From Microbacterium hydrocarbonoxydans (GTDB taxonomy: Bacteria > Actinomycetota > Actinomycetes > Actinomycetales > Microbacteriaceae), in NCBI RefSeq assembly GCF_900105205.1, contig NZ_FNSQ01000005.1:2666001-2730000 (forward strand): a stretch of DNA of 64,000 bases. Direction: 5' to 3'. The notes under the pieces were generated by a model that was given only the letters and a program-made list of their open reading frames with translations, was not told the DNA's origin and searched no databases. The translations under genes and the position numbers were made by a program. This document shows, in pieces, positions 1 to 7,846 of the stretch. Position 1 is the first letter of the stretch. Every line of letters starts with the position of its first letter.

Positions 1-1
1 G

Positions 2-370
2 AGGGCGCTGCGTGCGTTCGAACTCGACTACCGGATCGAGATCTACGTGCCAGCAGAGAAGCGCCGATACGGCTACTACTCGCTCCCGGTGCTCGTCGAC
101 GACCGGATCGTCGCGCGGGTCGATCTGAAGGCCGACCGCTCGGCGTCCACCCTCCAGGTTCAGTCCGCCTGGTGGGAGCCGCAGGCCCTGCCGGAGTCGG
201 ATGCGGAGCGCATCGCCGGAGAACTCGCGCTCGCGGCGGCGTGGCAAGGACTCGAGCACGTGTCCGTCTCCGGCTGGGGCACCGCTGCCGCAGACCTGCA
301 CGCGGCCCTCACGCGTCGCGTCGACACCTCGGTGCGCCGCCACGTGCACGCGAGAGAGAGCACGCCGTGA
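2..370 (+). CDS. YcaQ-like winged-helix DNA glycosylase, C-terminal fragment
   Basis: Only the last ~122 codons are present because the window begins inside the gene. The frame is open from base 2 to a TGA at 368-370. The tail carries a run around YVPAEKRRYGYYSLPVL followed by RIVARVDLKADR. That pattern is typical of the C-terminal part of the crosslink-repair DNA glycosylase YcaQ / winged-helix DUF1006 family. Proteins of this family unhook DNA interstrand crosslinks; the catalytic part lies outside the window. The stop overlaps the next start (GTGA), so the next gene is co-transcribed. Family assignment is by motif recall. Confidence 0.7.
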   Translation, partial: RALRAFELDYRIEIYVPAEKRRYGYYSLPVLVDDRIVARVDLKADRSASTLQVQSAWWEPQALPESDAERIAGELALAAAWQGLEHVSVSGWGTAAADLHAALTRRVDTSVRRHVHARESTP

Positions 371-852
371 ACCGGCGAGGCGCCTGGATCGTCGGCGGCG
401 CAGTCGCGGTCGCGATCCTCCTCGTCGGCGGCATGTGGGTCTGGCAGACCACAGACGTGCCCACGGGTCCGCGGAGCTCGCCGACTCCGACAGTGGCATC
501 GGCGCCGCCCTCCGACCCCACCGCACTCGCCCAGCGCGCGCTCGACGAGCACCTCGAGGGATGCACGGCCGAGGAGGCCGCGGGCGGAGCAGTGCCGGAG
601 GGGTGTGGCATCCGCATCCCGTGGGGAACCGAGTTCGCCGCCGTCGACTCGGTGCGCTTCCGCATCGAGCGGATGCCCCTGCTGCAGCTGTCCGACGGCG
701 GATTCGTCGCCGACGGCGGCATCCTCGTCGCGACCGTGTCGGGCACCGGGCAGGACTCCGCACCCCTGACGCAGACCTACCGCACCGAGTCCTGGACAGT
801 GCGCGGCGACGCGACCGTGTCAGACGGCGAAGCGAGACTGCAGGTCTGGTGA
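367..852 (+). CDS. Membrane-anchored hypothetical protein
   Basis: 161 residues, starting at a GTG that overlaps the preceding stop by 4 bp. A short basic N-terminus (NRRGAW) is followed by one hydrophobic segment (about residues 7-25), then a Ser/Thr/Pro linker and a soluble domain of about 120 residues. The soluble part contains two cysteines (near CTAEE and EGCGIRI). This looks like a type II membrane protein or uncleaved signal anchor with an extracytoplasmic domain. I do not recognise a family. Translational coupling to the YcaQ-like gene is the only contextual clue. Confidence 0.65.
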   Translation: MNRRGAWIVGGAVAVAILLVGGMWVWQTTDVPTGPRSSPTPTVASAPPSDPTALAQRALDEHLEGCTAEEAAGGAVPEGCGIRIPWGTEFAAVDSVRFRIERMPLLQLSDGGFVADGGILVATVSGTGQDSAPLTQTYRTESWTVRGDATVSDGEARLQVW

Positions 853-878
853 CCGCGCAGGGCCCTATGACTGCGCGG
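853..878. terminator. Bidirectional hairpin terminator between convergent genes
   Basis: A perfect 8-bp stem, CCGCGCAG (853-860) and CTGCGCGG (871-878), with a 10-base loop fills the 28-bp gap between two convergent genes. There is no U-tract, as is common in high-GC actinobacteria. It could serve both strands. Confidence 0.6.
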
Positions 879-880
879 CG

Positions 881-1447
881 TCAGAACTGCACGCGCGGAG
901 GCTCCGAGATGGCGCCGCTGTCGGCGACCTCGAAGAACTCGCGCTCGGTGAAGCCGAGGCCCTTCGCGAACAGGTTGTTCGGGAAGACCTTGATCTTGGT
1001 GTTCAACTCGCGCACGCCTCCGTTGTAGAACCGGCGCGCGGCCTGGATTTTGTCTTCCGTGTCGACGAGGGCCTGCTGCACCTGGAGGAAGTTCTGGCTC
1101 GCCTGCAGCTGCGGGTATGCCTCCGCGACGGCGAACAGGCTGCGCAGCGCCTGCTGGAGGTGCCCCTCGGCGATGCCCGCCTCTCCGGGGCTGCCGGCTG
1201 AGAGCGTCTCTGCTCGGGCACGCGTGACGTTCTCGAACACGGCCTTCTCATGCGCGGCATAACCCTTCACCGTCTCGATGAGATTCGGTATCAGGTCGGC
1301 GCGGCGCTTCAGCTGCACGGTGATACCGCTCCAGGCCTCGTCCACGCGCACGTTCAGCTGCACCAGCGAGTTATAGGTCGCCCACAGGTAGATTCCGATG
1401 AGCAGAATCACACCGACGACGATCAGTACCGGCACGAGCCATTCCAT
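881..1447 (-). CDS. lemA: LemA family protein
   Basis: 188 residues. An N-terminal transmembrane helix (about residues 4-24, WLVPVLIVVGVILLIGIYLW) leads into the helical LemA domain with the characteristic YNSLV, VDEAWSGI and LKRRADLIPNLIETVKGYAAHE stretches. LemA proteins are inner-membrane proteins with a cytoplasmic or extracytoplasmic alpha-helical bundle; their biochemical role is unsettled. The ATG is preceded by a GGAAGGG-type ribosome-binding site about 10 bases upstream. The gene stands alone, convergent with the preceding gene; no TPM-domain partner gene is adjacent. Confidence 0.93.
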   Translation of the reverse strand: MEWLVPVLIVVGVILLIGIYLWATYNSLVQLNVRVDEAWSGITVQLKRRADLIPNLIETVKGYAAHEKAVFENVTRARAETLSAGSPGEAGIAEGHLQQALRSLFAVAEAYPQLQASQNFLQVQQALVDTEDKIQAARRFYNGGVRELNTKIKVFPNNLFAKGLGFTEREFFEVADSGAISEPPRVQF

Positions 1448-1540
1448 CAGAGGCCCACCCTTCCTCGTGTTTGTCTCATCCTATCGGCGCAGCCTGCGCG
1501 TCGACTGGGTGCCCCGCCCGTGCGAGTCCGTCGGAGCACG

Positions 1541-2854
1541 TCATGAGCCCAGGACCCTGTCGAGATAGCGGTTGGTGAAGCGGCGATCGGGGTCGAGCTC
1601 ATCGCGGAGCGCCGTGAAGTCCTCGAAGCGGGGATAGATCTCCCGCAGCCGATCCGCCGTCAGCGTGTGCAGCTTTCCCCAATGCGGACGTCCGCCGTGC
1701 TCGAGCATGATCTGCTCCACGGCCTCGAAGTACTCGGAGGGGTCCGCCCGCCAGTACCGGTGCACCGCGATGTATCCCGTATCCCTGCCGTGGGCGGTCG
1801 AGAGCCACCGGTCATCCGCGGCCGCGAACCGCACCTCGATGGGGAACTCGATGCGCCAACCGCGCTGCTCGATGAGCGCCCGCACCGCGCGGAACGCGGG
1901 GACGACGTGATCCGCCGGGAGGGCGTACTCCATCTCGCGGAATCGCACCGTACGACTCTGTGTGAGCACGCGGTGCGACAGCTCGGTGTAGCGCCGATCA
2001 CCGGTGAGCTTCACCGCGAGCCGGTTGAATGGCGGGGTGATGGCGGGAGCCACCTGGCCCGCCGCGCACACGAGACGGTAGACGCCGTTGGAGAGCAGGG
2101 TCTCGTCGATCCAGCGCCCGATGACCGGCAGCGGCTGACGACGCGTCGACTCCGGCACTCTGGTCTGCCGCTTGGTGAGGGCGACGTCGGTGTGCGGGAA
2201 CCAGTAGAACTCGAAGTGGTCGGATGCCTCCACTCGGTGGTCGAGGCTCGCCAGGACGTCGTCGAGGGGCGCCGGCTCATCGATCGCCTCCATCGCGAAT
2301 GCCGGCACGCACTGGAGCGTCACCTCGGTGAGGATGCCGAGGGCGCCGAGGCCGAGCGCGACGGCCGGCAGCATCTCCGCATTGTGCTCGTCGTCGACAC
2401 GCAGGAACTCGCCCGCTGCGGTCACCAGCGTGGCCCCGACGACCTGAGCGGCAAGTCCCCCGAACCCCGCTCCGGTGCCGTGCGTCCCGGTCGATATGGC
2501 GCCGGAGATCGACTGCCGGTCGATGTCTCCGAGGTTCTCCATCGCCAGGCCGAACGGCGCGAGGAGCGCGGGGATCCGGTGCAGCCTCGTGCCAGCCAGC
2601 AATGTGACGCGACCGCTCGCCCGGTCTGCCGACACGAGTCCCTGCAGGTCGTCGAGCTCGAGCAGCACTCCCGGCGCGACCGCGATCCCGGTGAAGCTGT
2701 GTCCTGCCCCGACAGCCTTGATCGTCAGCCCCTGCGCGACGGCCGCGACGACCGCACGCTGGACTCCCTCCGGTGATCGTGGACGCTCGACCCGCAGCGG
2801 CTTGACCTGCGCCGACCGCGCCCAGTTCTGCCAGGTGCCGCCGATTCTCGTCAC
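1541..2854 (-). CDS. FAD-linked aldonolactone oxidase (D-arabinono-1,4-lactone oxidase family)
   Basis: 437 residues. The N-terminal FAD-binding type 4 (PCMH) domain contains GAGHSFTGIA at about residues 49-58, where the His is the usual covalent FAD attachment residue. It is followed by GDIDRQSISGAISTGTHGTG. The C-terminal ALO domain ends with the diagnostic HWGKLHTL near residue 391. Family members oxidise sugar 1,4-lactones or polyols (alditol oxidase, gulonolactone oxidase), donating electrons to O2 or a dehydrogenase acceptor. The exact substrate cannot be read from the sequence. The start is GTG, overlapping the stop of the upstream PLP-enzyme gene (GTGA), so the two are one operon. Confidence 0.9.
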   Translation of the reverse strand: MTRIGGTWQNWARSAQVKPLRVERPRSPEGVQRAVVAAVAQGLTIKAVGAGHSFTGIAVAPGVLLELDDLQGLVSADRASGRVTLLAGTRLHRIPALLAPFGLAMENLGDIDRQSISGAISTGTHGTGAGFGGLAAQVVGATLVTAAGEFLRVDDEHNAEMLPAVALGLGALGILTEVTLQCVPAFAMEAIDEPAPLDDVLASLDHRVEASDHFEFYWFPHTDVALTKRQTRVPESTRRQPLPVIGRWIDETLLSNGVYRLVCAAGQVAPAITPPFNRLAVKLTGDRRYTELSHRVLTQSRTVRFREMEYALPADHVVPAFRAVRALIEQRGWRIEFPIEVRFAAADDRWLSTAHGRDTGYIAVHRYWRADPSEYFEAVEQIMLEHGGRPHWGKLHTLTADRLREIYPRFEDFTALRDELDPDRRFTNRYLDRVLGS

Positions 2855-4098
2855 AGGAACGCCTTTCCCTCGCCGCGGTACGTCGGCAGTTCGTCGATGA
2901 TCTCGTCACCGCTGACGAGGTGATAGCTGTCGATCCGCTCGGCAGGCTCGCCGCTCTTCGCATGCCGGAACCAGACACGGTCGCCGACGCCGAGGCTCTC
3001 AGCCGCGCGTCCCTGCAGCGGCGTCTGCACCTCGCCTGCCGCCTCCCGTGGCAGGGTGCGCAGTCCCTCGGGCCAGACGGGAAGCGGCTGGCGCGATGCA
3101 ACCGCCGGTCCCGAGGCGATCCACCCGCCGCCCAGCACCGTCGCGATGTCGCGGGTCGGGCGACGGACGACGTCGAACGCGATCGCGGCGGCCGGCGCGG
3201 GCCGGAAAGAGCGGTAGCCGTCGAAGAGATGGCCTCCGAGCAGGCCGCTTCCCGCGCTCGCCTCCGTCAGCGACTCATCGCTGCCGGTGAACTCGAGGGA
3301 TCCCGTCCCGCCTCCGTTGAGGAACTCGAGCGATGCGATCTCGGTCAGCGCGCCGACGATCGCGGCGCGCCGCTCGCGGAGCTCGGCGCGAGAGCGCGCC
3401 TGCATGAGCCGGATGACCGGCGCGTCCGGCCCGGCGTTGTCGCCCTGGCCGGCGATCTGCGCCTCGTACATCTGCAACCCGACCAGGGTGAAGCCGGGAC
3501 GGCGGACGATCTTCCTGGCGAAAGCGGCGACCTCGCCCGCCGAGAAGAGCCCGGATCTGCGCACGCCGATGTGACCGAGCGCGGCGGAGCGGAGCGAGGC
3601 GTCCGCGTCGATGGCCACGCGGACGTCGGGGCGACGTCCGGCCGGCGCGATGCTGTCGATGATGTCGAGGTGGGCGAGGTCGTCGACCATGAGCGTGATG
3701 CGCCCGGCGGCCTCCTCGGAGGCGAACAGCTCCGCAAGCCCCGCCCGATCCACGGTCGGGTAGCCGAGCACGATGTCGTCGTGCGTCTCGGCGAGCCACA
3801 GCGCCTCGGCAAGGGTGAAGGCCAGGATGCCGCGATACCCGGGGAGCCGCAGTACGGCATCCAGCACGCTCCGCACCCGCACCGACTTCGACGCGACCCT
3901 GATGGGCAGCCCCCCGGCGCGGACCAGCAGGTCCATCGCGTTATGGCGGAGCGCGTCGAGGTCGATGACCGCTACGGGGGCCGGCAGATGGCCGGTCGCG
4001 GCGGACAGGCGCGGCCAGTAGCGGGCGGGGTCCTGCCATGCGGGCGACACGGAGAGGCGTCCCTCGTCGGGGCTCAGGTCGGCGGTGAGGTCGAGCAC
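2851..4098 (-). CDS. Fold-type III PLP enzyme, D-threonine aldolase / amino-acid deaminase-like
   Basis: 415 residues. The alanine-racemase-like N-terminal barrel carries PVAVIDLDALRHN and the PLP-binding lysine in RVASKSVR (Lys71). The C-terminal part (around WFRHAKSGEPAERIDSYHLV) fits the D-serine dehydratase-like domain of D-threonine aldolases and DSD1-type enzymes. Enzymes of this group act on D-beta-hydroxy amino acids. Coupled by a 4-bp overlap to the lactone oxidase downstream; this pairing recurs in actinobacteria but its joint role is not established. The start is GTG with a TAAGGT hexamer six bases upstream, which implies a leaderless mRNA. Confidence 0.8.
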   Translation of the reverse strand: MLDLTADLSPDEGRLSVSPAWQDPARYWPRLSAATGHLPAPVAVIDLDALRHNAMDLLVRAGGLPIRVASKSVRVRSVLDAVLRLPGYRGILAFTLAEALWLAETHDDIVLGYPTVDRAGLAELFASEEAAGRITLMVDDLAHLDIIDSIAPAGRRPDVRVAIDADASLRSAALGHIGVRRSGLFSAGEVAAFARKIVRRPGFTLVGLQMYEAQIAGQGDNAGPDAPVIRLMQARSRAELRERRAAIVGALTEIASLEFLNGGGTGSLEFTGSDESLTEASAGSGLLGGHLFDGYRSFRPAPAAAIAFDVVRRPTRDIATVLGGGWIASGPAVASRQPLPVWPEGLRTLPREAAGEVQTPLQGRAAESLGVGDRVWFRHAKSGEPAERIDSYHLVSGDEIIDELPTYRGEGKAFL

Positions 4099-4104
4099 TC
4101 CTTC

Positions 4105-4110
4105 ACCTTA
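4105..4110 (-). promoter_or_regulatory. -10 element TAAGGT of a leaderless promoter
   Basis: On the minus strand TAAGGT ends exactly six bases before the GTG at 4098. With a normal 6-7 base distance from -10 to the start site, transcription begins at the start codon. No convincing -35 is visible. Confidence 0.5.
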
Positions 4111-4175
4111 GAGCGTGCACGCGTGCGGCTTCAGTCTTTCCGCCGAGTCGGAGACCCCTCGCGCTCCTCGGGCCG

Positions 4176-4364
4176 TCCAGAAACTCGCGGTTCTTGGAAT
4201 CCCGATACTTTGCAGGTTTTCGCCGTCATGATCGGGGCTCGTTCCCGTCTTGGTCAGTGAGGCCGTCTCTGACGGGCTCACCGGCCATACCAGGCCGGCT
4301 GCCGGGGGGTAGCGATGCTGTCTCAGCAGCATCACGGGGAGACGGGCGCTGAGACGCTCGTCTC
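4176..4364. ncRNA. Densely structured gene-free region, candidate structured RNA
   Basis: The 330-bp gap 4099-4428 carries no credible gene. Between 4176 and 4364 consecutive inverted repeats occur: 4176-4198 (10-bp arms, one mismatch, two G-U pairs), CCCGAT/ATCGGG at 4201-4236, GTGAG-CCGTC/GACGG-CTCAC at 4257-4281, CCGGCC/GGCCGG at 4281-4298, GATGCTG/CAGCATC at 4314-4333 and GAGAC/GTCTC at 4351-4364. I could not match it to a riboswitch class I know. Direction is undetermined: the gene at 4098 appears leaderless, so this is not its leader, and it ends before the tRNA promoter. I saw nothing in 4111-4175. Confidence 0.35.
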
Positions 4365-4403
4365 TCTGGCCCGGGGACGAGCGTCGTCCACACGCCCTCG
4401 CCG

Positions 4404-4409
4404 TATAGT
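4404..4409 (+). promoter_or_regulatory. -10 element TATAGT of the tRNA-Leu gene
   Basis: TATAGT lies 19 bases before the mature tRNA 5' end, the right distance for a short 5' leader removed by RNase P. The -35 region is not obvious. Confidence 0.5.
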
Positions 4410-4428
4410 CTGAGCGCACGCGTCAACG

Positions 4429-4501
4429 GCCCCCGTAGCCCAATGGCAGAGGCAGGCGACTTAAAATCGCTTCAGTCTGGGTTCGAGTCCCAGCGGGGGC
4501 A
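4429..4501 (+). tRNA. tRNA-Leu (anticodon UAA), short variable arm
   Basis: A complete 73-base cloverleaf. The acceptor stem is GCCCCCG (4429-4435) with CGGGGGC (4494-4500) and discriminator A at 4501. The D-arm starts at 4438. The anticodon stem GGCGA/TCGCT has the loop CTTAAAA (4460-4466), giving anticodon TAA at 4462-4464. The T-arm is CTGGG-TTCGAGT-CCCAG (4477-4493). The CCA end is not encoded (CCC follows). The variable region is only 5 bases (TCAGT), whereas bacterial leucine tRNAs are normally class II with a long variable arm. The anticodon would read UUA, a very rare codon in such a GC-rich genome. Confidence 0.9.
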
Positions 4502-4515
4502 CCCTGACGACGCTC

Positions 4516-5217
4516 TCAGTCGTCTGCGCTACCCGCGGCAACGCTCTCCGCGTTGCCTACGCCTCCCCGCCTCGCCTCGCGCACTCGACGCAGCACCAGG
4601 ACCGCGAGGGCGACGGCGATCGCCGTGTAGACCGCATAGTCGAGGTGGCCGAGCAGGTGCTCGAGCCGCTCATGCTGGGTGCCGAGCGCCGCGCCCACAC
4701 CGATGAGCAGGGAGTTCCACACCCCGCTGCCCACGATCGTGTAGGCGCTGAACCACACGAGGTTCATGCGCGTCGCGCCGGCGGGGATGGAGATCAGACT
4801 GCGGATCCCCGGTACCAGTCGGCCGACGAGCACCGTCCAACCGCCGCGGCGCTGGAACCAACCAGCCCCGCGTTCGAGGTCGGAACGGCTGACCAACCGG
4901 GTCGCGGCAAGCAGACGCACCGCGCGCTCGACCCCGATCGCGGCTCCGAGCCAGTACAGCAGCAACGCCCCGAGCAATGAGGCGAGCGTGCTCCACGCGA
5001 TCAGCCACCCGAGGGACAGATCGCCGCTCTGACTCAGGTACCCCGCGAACGGCAGGATCACCTCGCTGGGGATCGGCGGCACCAGCACCTCGATGAACAC
5101 GAGCAGGCCCACGCCTATGTCACCCAGCGCCGTGAGGACGTCGGCGGCGAGCCCGGTCAACCCCGAGAACCCGTGATCGGCCTCCGCTGCGGCCGTAGGA
5201 GTGGCAAGGCGAATCAC
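4516..5217 (-). CDS. DedA family membrane protein
   Basis: 233 residues with about five membrane-associated segments. The family signature is visible: FIEVLVPPIPSEVILPFAGYL near residues 42-62 and the later GRLVPGIRSLISIPAGATRM with its conserved Gly-Arg, Pro-Gly-Arg and Pro-Ala-Gly. DedA proteins are now regarded as undecaprenyl-phosphate or phospholipid transporters/scramblases. The GTG start lies five bases after the stop of the upstream Gly/Ala-rich gene, so the two are probably co-transcribed. The gene converges on the tRNA. Confidence 0.92.
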   Translation of the reverse strand: MIRLATPTAAAEADHGFSGLTGLAADVLTALGDIGVGLLVFIEVLVPPIPSEVILPFAGYLSQSGDLSLGWLIAWSTLASLLGALLLYWLGAAIGVERAVRLLAATRLVSRSDLERGAGWFQRRGGWTVLVGRLVPGIRSLISIPAGATRMNLVWFSAYTIVGSGVWNSLLIGVGAALGTQHERLEHLLGHLDYAVYTAIAVALAVLVLRRVREARRGGVGNAESVAAGSADD

Positions 5218-5222
5218 CGGAC

Positions 5223-6032
5223 CTACCGTCCGAACAGATCGCCGAGACCGGGGATCCCGAGGTCACCGAGCCGCTGACCCCACTCGCCCGCCGTGTCGCC
5301 GAAGCCCGAGACGGCCTCGCCCGCGGATCCGAGGGCGCCCTCGGCGGCCCCCGCGATCTCGTCGGCACCGAGCCCGCCTGCGATCGCCTCGAGATCGATC
5401 CCCTGGGCGAGGGCATCGAAATCCACGCCCAGTCCGGCGGCCTGCTCGAGAAGCGGTGCGGCGACGGCACTGCCGACCGCGCCGACCGCCACGACGCCGA
5501 GGGCACCGACAGCGGCTCCGCCCAGCGCACCGGCAGCACCGGCACCCTTCACGCGAGAGAGCAGTCCGCGCATGCGCCCTGGGCGCATCGCCTCGGATCG
5601 TCCTGCGGCCCTCGCCAGGTCGTCGGGCGAGGACGAGACCGGACGCTCGCCCGGCTCGAGCTCGGCATTCATGCGCTCCTGCACCTGCGCACGCTGCGCC
5701 GGGGTCAGCCGTGCGAACGCCTCCCGATGGATCTGCTCCACCCGCTGCGGATCGGCGGTCTGGAGAAGGTAGTCGTAGCGGGCGATCGCGGCGCGGTCGG
5801 CGTCCGACCCCGATCCGCCGGTGCGGGAGGCGCCGGCGGCGGCGGGCGGGGAGTACGGGTCATGGGAAGGCTGGCGCACCGGCGGAGCCGAGTACCGATC
5901 GTTCTCCGGCTGACGTCGGCCCGGTGCGTGAGGCGTCTGCCCCCGCGTGCCGTTGCGGTCCGTGCGGGATCCGCTCTCATCCAGGTCGAGCGCGCGAGCG
6001 GCCATCCCGAGCAGTCGATCGAGTTTTCCCAT
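5223..6032 (-). CDS. Gly/Ala-rich hypothetical protein
   Basis: 269 residues. The ATG at 6032 was chosen because AAGGA sits eight bases upstream and the N-terminus MGKLDRLLGMAARALDLDE forms a plausible amphipathic helix. A disordered Pro/Arg/Ser region follows. Next comes a charged helical stretch (about residues 80-130) around DPQRVEQIHREAFARLTPAQRAQ, then a Gly/Ala/Val hydrophobic segment of about 30 residues, then an acidic Gly-rich tail. No family is recognised with certainty. It lies just upstream of the DedA gene on the same strand. Confidence 0.7.
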   Translation of the reverse strand: MGKLDRLLGMAARALDLDESGSRTDRNGTRGQTPHAPGRRQPENDRYSAPPVRQPSHDPYSPPAAAGASRTGGSGSDADRAAIARYDYLLQTADPQRVEQIHREAFARLTPAQRAQVQERMNAELEPGERPVSSSPDDLARAAGRSEAMRPGRMRGLLSRVKGAGAAGALGGAAVGALGVVAVGAVGSAVAAPLLEQAAGLGVDFDALAQGIDLEAIAGGLGADEIAGAAEGALGSAGEAVSGFGDTAGEWGQRLGDLGIPGLGDLFGR

Positions 6033-6279
6033 GGTGACGATTCCTTCGTGGCGTGTGGACGACCACGGGACTCGACAGCGTTGTGATGAGGGGTCCTCGG
6101 CCGTCCGCGGATACGGACGCCAGGTCTCCTCCACCCCGGATAGGGCCGGTGGGCCGGAACACGACACCGTGTCCGTAATGACGACACCACCGCAGACGGG
6201 AGTACTCCCCTTGCGCTGCCGACGGTAGCAAGCGCGCCTATGAACCGGGTGCGAGACACGCCCCGTCGCCGCAGACGAC

Positions 6280-6312
6280 GAACGCCCCGACTCCAGAGGA
6301 ATCGGGGCGTTC
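6280..6312 (-). terminator. Terminator of the NDH-2 transcript
   Basis: A perfect 11-bp stem, GAACGCCCCGA (6280-6290) and TCGGGGCGTTC (6302-6312), with an 11-base loop starts 12 bases beyond the 3' end of the NDH-2 gene. A U-tract is absent. The rest of 6033-6279 is upstream sequence of the Gly/Ala-rich gene, with nothing else I can name. Confidence 0.65.
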
Positions 6313-6323
6313 TCGGTGACGTG

Positions 6324-7826
6324 CTACTTGGCGGAGGCCGTCTCTGCGGTCTTCTTCGCGGCCGGCTTCTTGGCGGCCGGCTTCGCAGCGGCGGTCTTCT
6401 CGCCGGCGGGCTTCTCATCGGCGGCCTTGTCGGAGGCGGTCGCCTGCGCGGCAGGAGCGGTCACGGCGGGCGCCGGAGCATCCGCTGCCGGGCGCGGACG
6501 AGCGGCGAACTCCTCGAAGACGTAGCGCGGGTTCTGCACGGTCTCGAGGTTCACGAGATCGCGACCCAGCCACAGGTTGTTCCACCAGCCCCAGACCACG
6601 CGGAACTTGCGCTCCCACGTGGGCATCGCGAGTCCGTGGTATCCGCGGTGCGCGACCCAGGCGACGAAGCCCTTGAGGGCGATCTTGCCGGACTGGAAGA
6701 CGCCGTTGTACAGACCGAGGCCGGCGACGGCACCCAGGTTCTTGTGGAAGTACTCCTTCGGGTCCTCCCCGCGGAGCACGGCGACGACGTTCTTCGCGAG
6801 CAGCTTCGCCTGACGCACCGCGTGCTGGGCGTTCGGCACGCAGAAGCCACCGACTCCGCCACCGGAGAGGTCGGGCACTGCGGAGACGTCACCGGCGGCC
6901 CAAGCGCCCTCGACGAACGCCTCGGGGGTGCCGACGCGCAGATCGGCACGGGTCTGGATGCGACCGCGCTCCTCGACGGGCAGATCGCCGCCGCGCACGA
7001 CGGTCGGGTTCGCCATGACACCGGCGGTCCAGACGATCAGGTCGGTCGGGATGATCTCGCCCGTCGACAGCTCCACGTTGCCGTCGACCGCGCTGGTGAG
7101 CTGCGTGTCGAGGTGCACGTTGGCGCCGCGCTTCGCGAGGTCCTTGAGGACCCACTCGCTCGTCGGCAGCGAGACCTCGGGCATGATGCGGCCCATCGCC
7201 TCGATGAGGTGGAAGTGCGTGTCGTCGAAGGTCAGCTCCGGGTACTTGCCCACCAGCGACGAGGCGAGCGAGCGCAGCTCGGCGAAGACCTCGATGCCGG
7301 CGAAGCCGCCACCGACGACGACGACCGAGAGCAGACGGTCGCGCTCGGGACCTGCGGGCAGCGATGCCGCCTTGTCGAAGTTCGACATCAGGCGGTCGCG
7401 GATCGCGACGGCCTCCTCGATCGTCTTCAGGCCGATCGCGTTGTCCGCGATGCCCGGGATCGGGAATGTACGCGAGACGGCACCGGCGGTGACGACGATC
7501 TGGTCGTACGCGAACTCGTACGGCTCACCGACCGGCGGGGTGATCGTCGCGACCTTCTGGGCGTGGTTGATGTTCGTCACCTTGGCGGTGAGCACGTTCG
7601 TGCGCTTGAGGTGACGACGGTGGGCGACCACCGAGTGACGGGCTTCGATCGAGCCTGCGGCCACCTCGGGGAGGAACGGCTGGTACGTCATGTACGGCAG
7701 CGGGTCGACCATGGTGACGTCTGCCTCGCCCTTGCGGAGGTGCTTCTCCAGCTTCCACGCCGTGTAGAAGCCTGCGTAGCCTCCACCGACGATCAGGATC
7801 TTGGGCACAGTGCTGTTCTCAGGCAC
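6324..7826 (-). CDS. ndh: Type II NADH dehydrogenase (NDH-2), FAD-dependent
   Basis: 500 residues. The first dinucleotide fold is KILIVGGGYAGFYTAW at about residues 9-24 (FAD). The second is VVVVGGGFAGIEVFAEL near residue 167 (NADH). The AAGDVSAVPDL FAD-contact motif follows and GGFCVPNAQHAVRQA is typical of NDH-2. It oxidises NADH and reduces menaquinone at the membrane without pumping protons. The last ~58 residues are an Ala/Lys/Pro/Thr low-complexity tail (AAKPAAKKPAAKKTAE) that is not part of the enzyme. The start is GTG with GGAG nine bases upstream and lies 20 bases after the protease gene, so it closes a DUF501-protease-ndh operon. Confidence 0.92.
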   Translation of the reverse strand: MPENSTVPKILIVGGGYAGFYTAWKLEKHLRKGEADVTMVDPLPYMTYQPFLPEVAAGSIEARHSVVAHRRHLKRTNVLTAKVTNINHAQKVATITPPVGEPYEFAYDQIVVTAGAVSRTFPIPGIADNAIGLKTIEEAVAIRDRLMSNFDKAASLPAGPERDRLLSVVVVGGGFAGIEVFAELRSLASSLVGKYPELTFDDTHFHLIEAMGRIMPEVSLPTSEWVLKDLAKRGANVHLDTQLTSAVDGNVELSTGEIIPTDLIVWTAGVMANPTVVRGGDLPVEERGRIQTRADLRVGTPEAFVEGAWAAGDVSAVPDLSGGGVGGFCVPNAQHAVRQAKLLAKNVVAVLRGEDPKEYFHKNLGAVAGLGLYNGVFQSGKIALKGFVAWVAHRGYHGLAMPTWERKFRVVWGWWNNLWLGRDLVNLETVQNPRYVFEEFAARPRPAADAPAPAVTAPAAQATASDKAADEKPAGEKTAAAKPAAKKPAAKKTAETASAK

Positions 7827-7846
7827 AGGGGGGAACTCCTCGGGAG

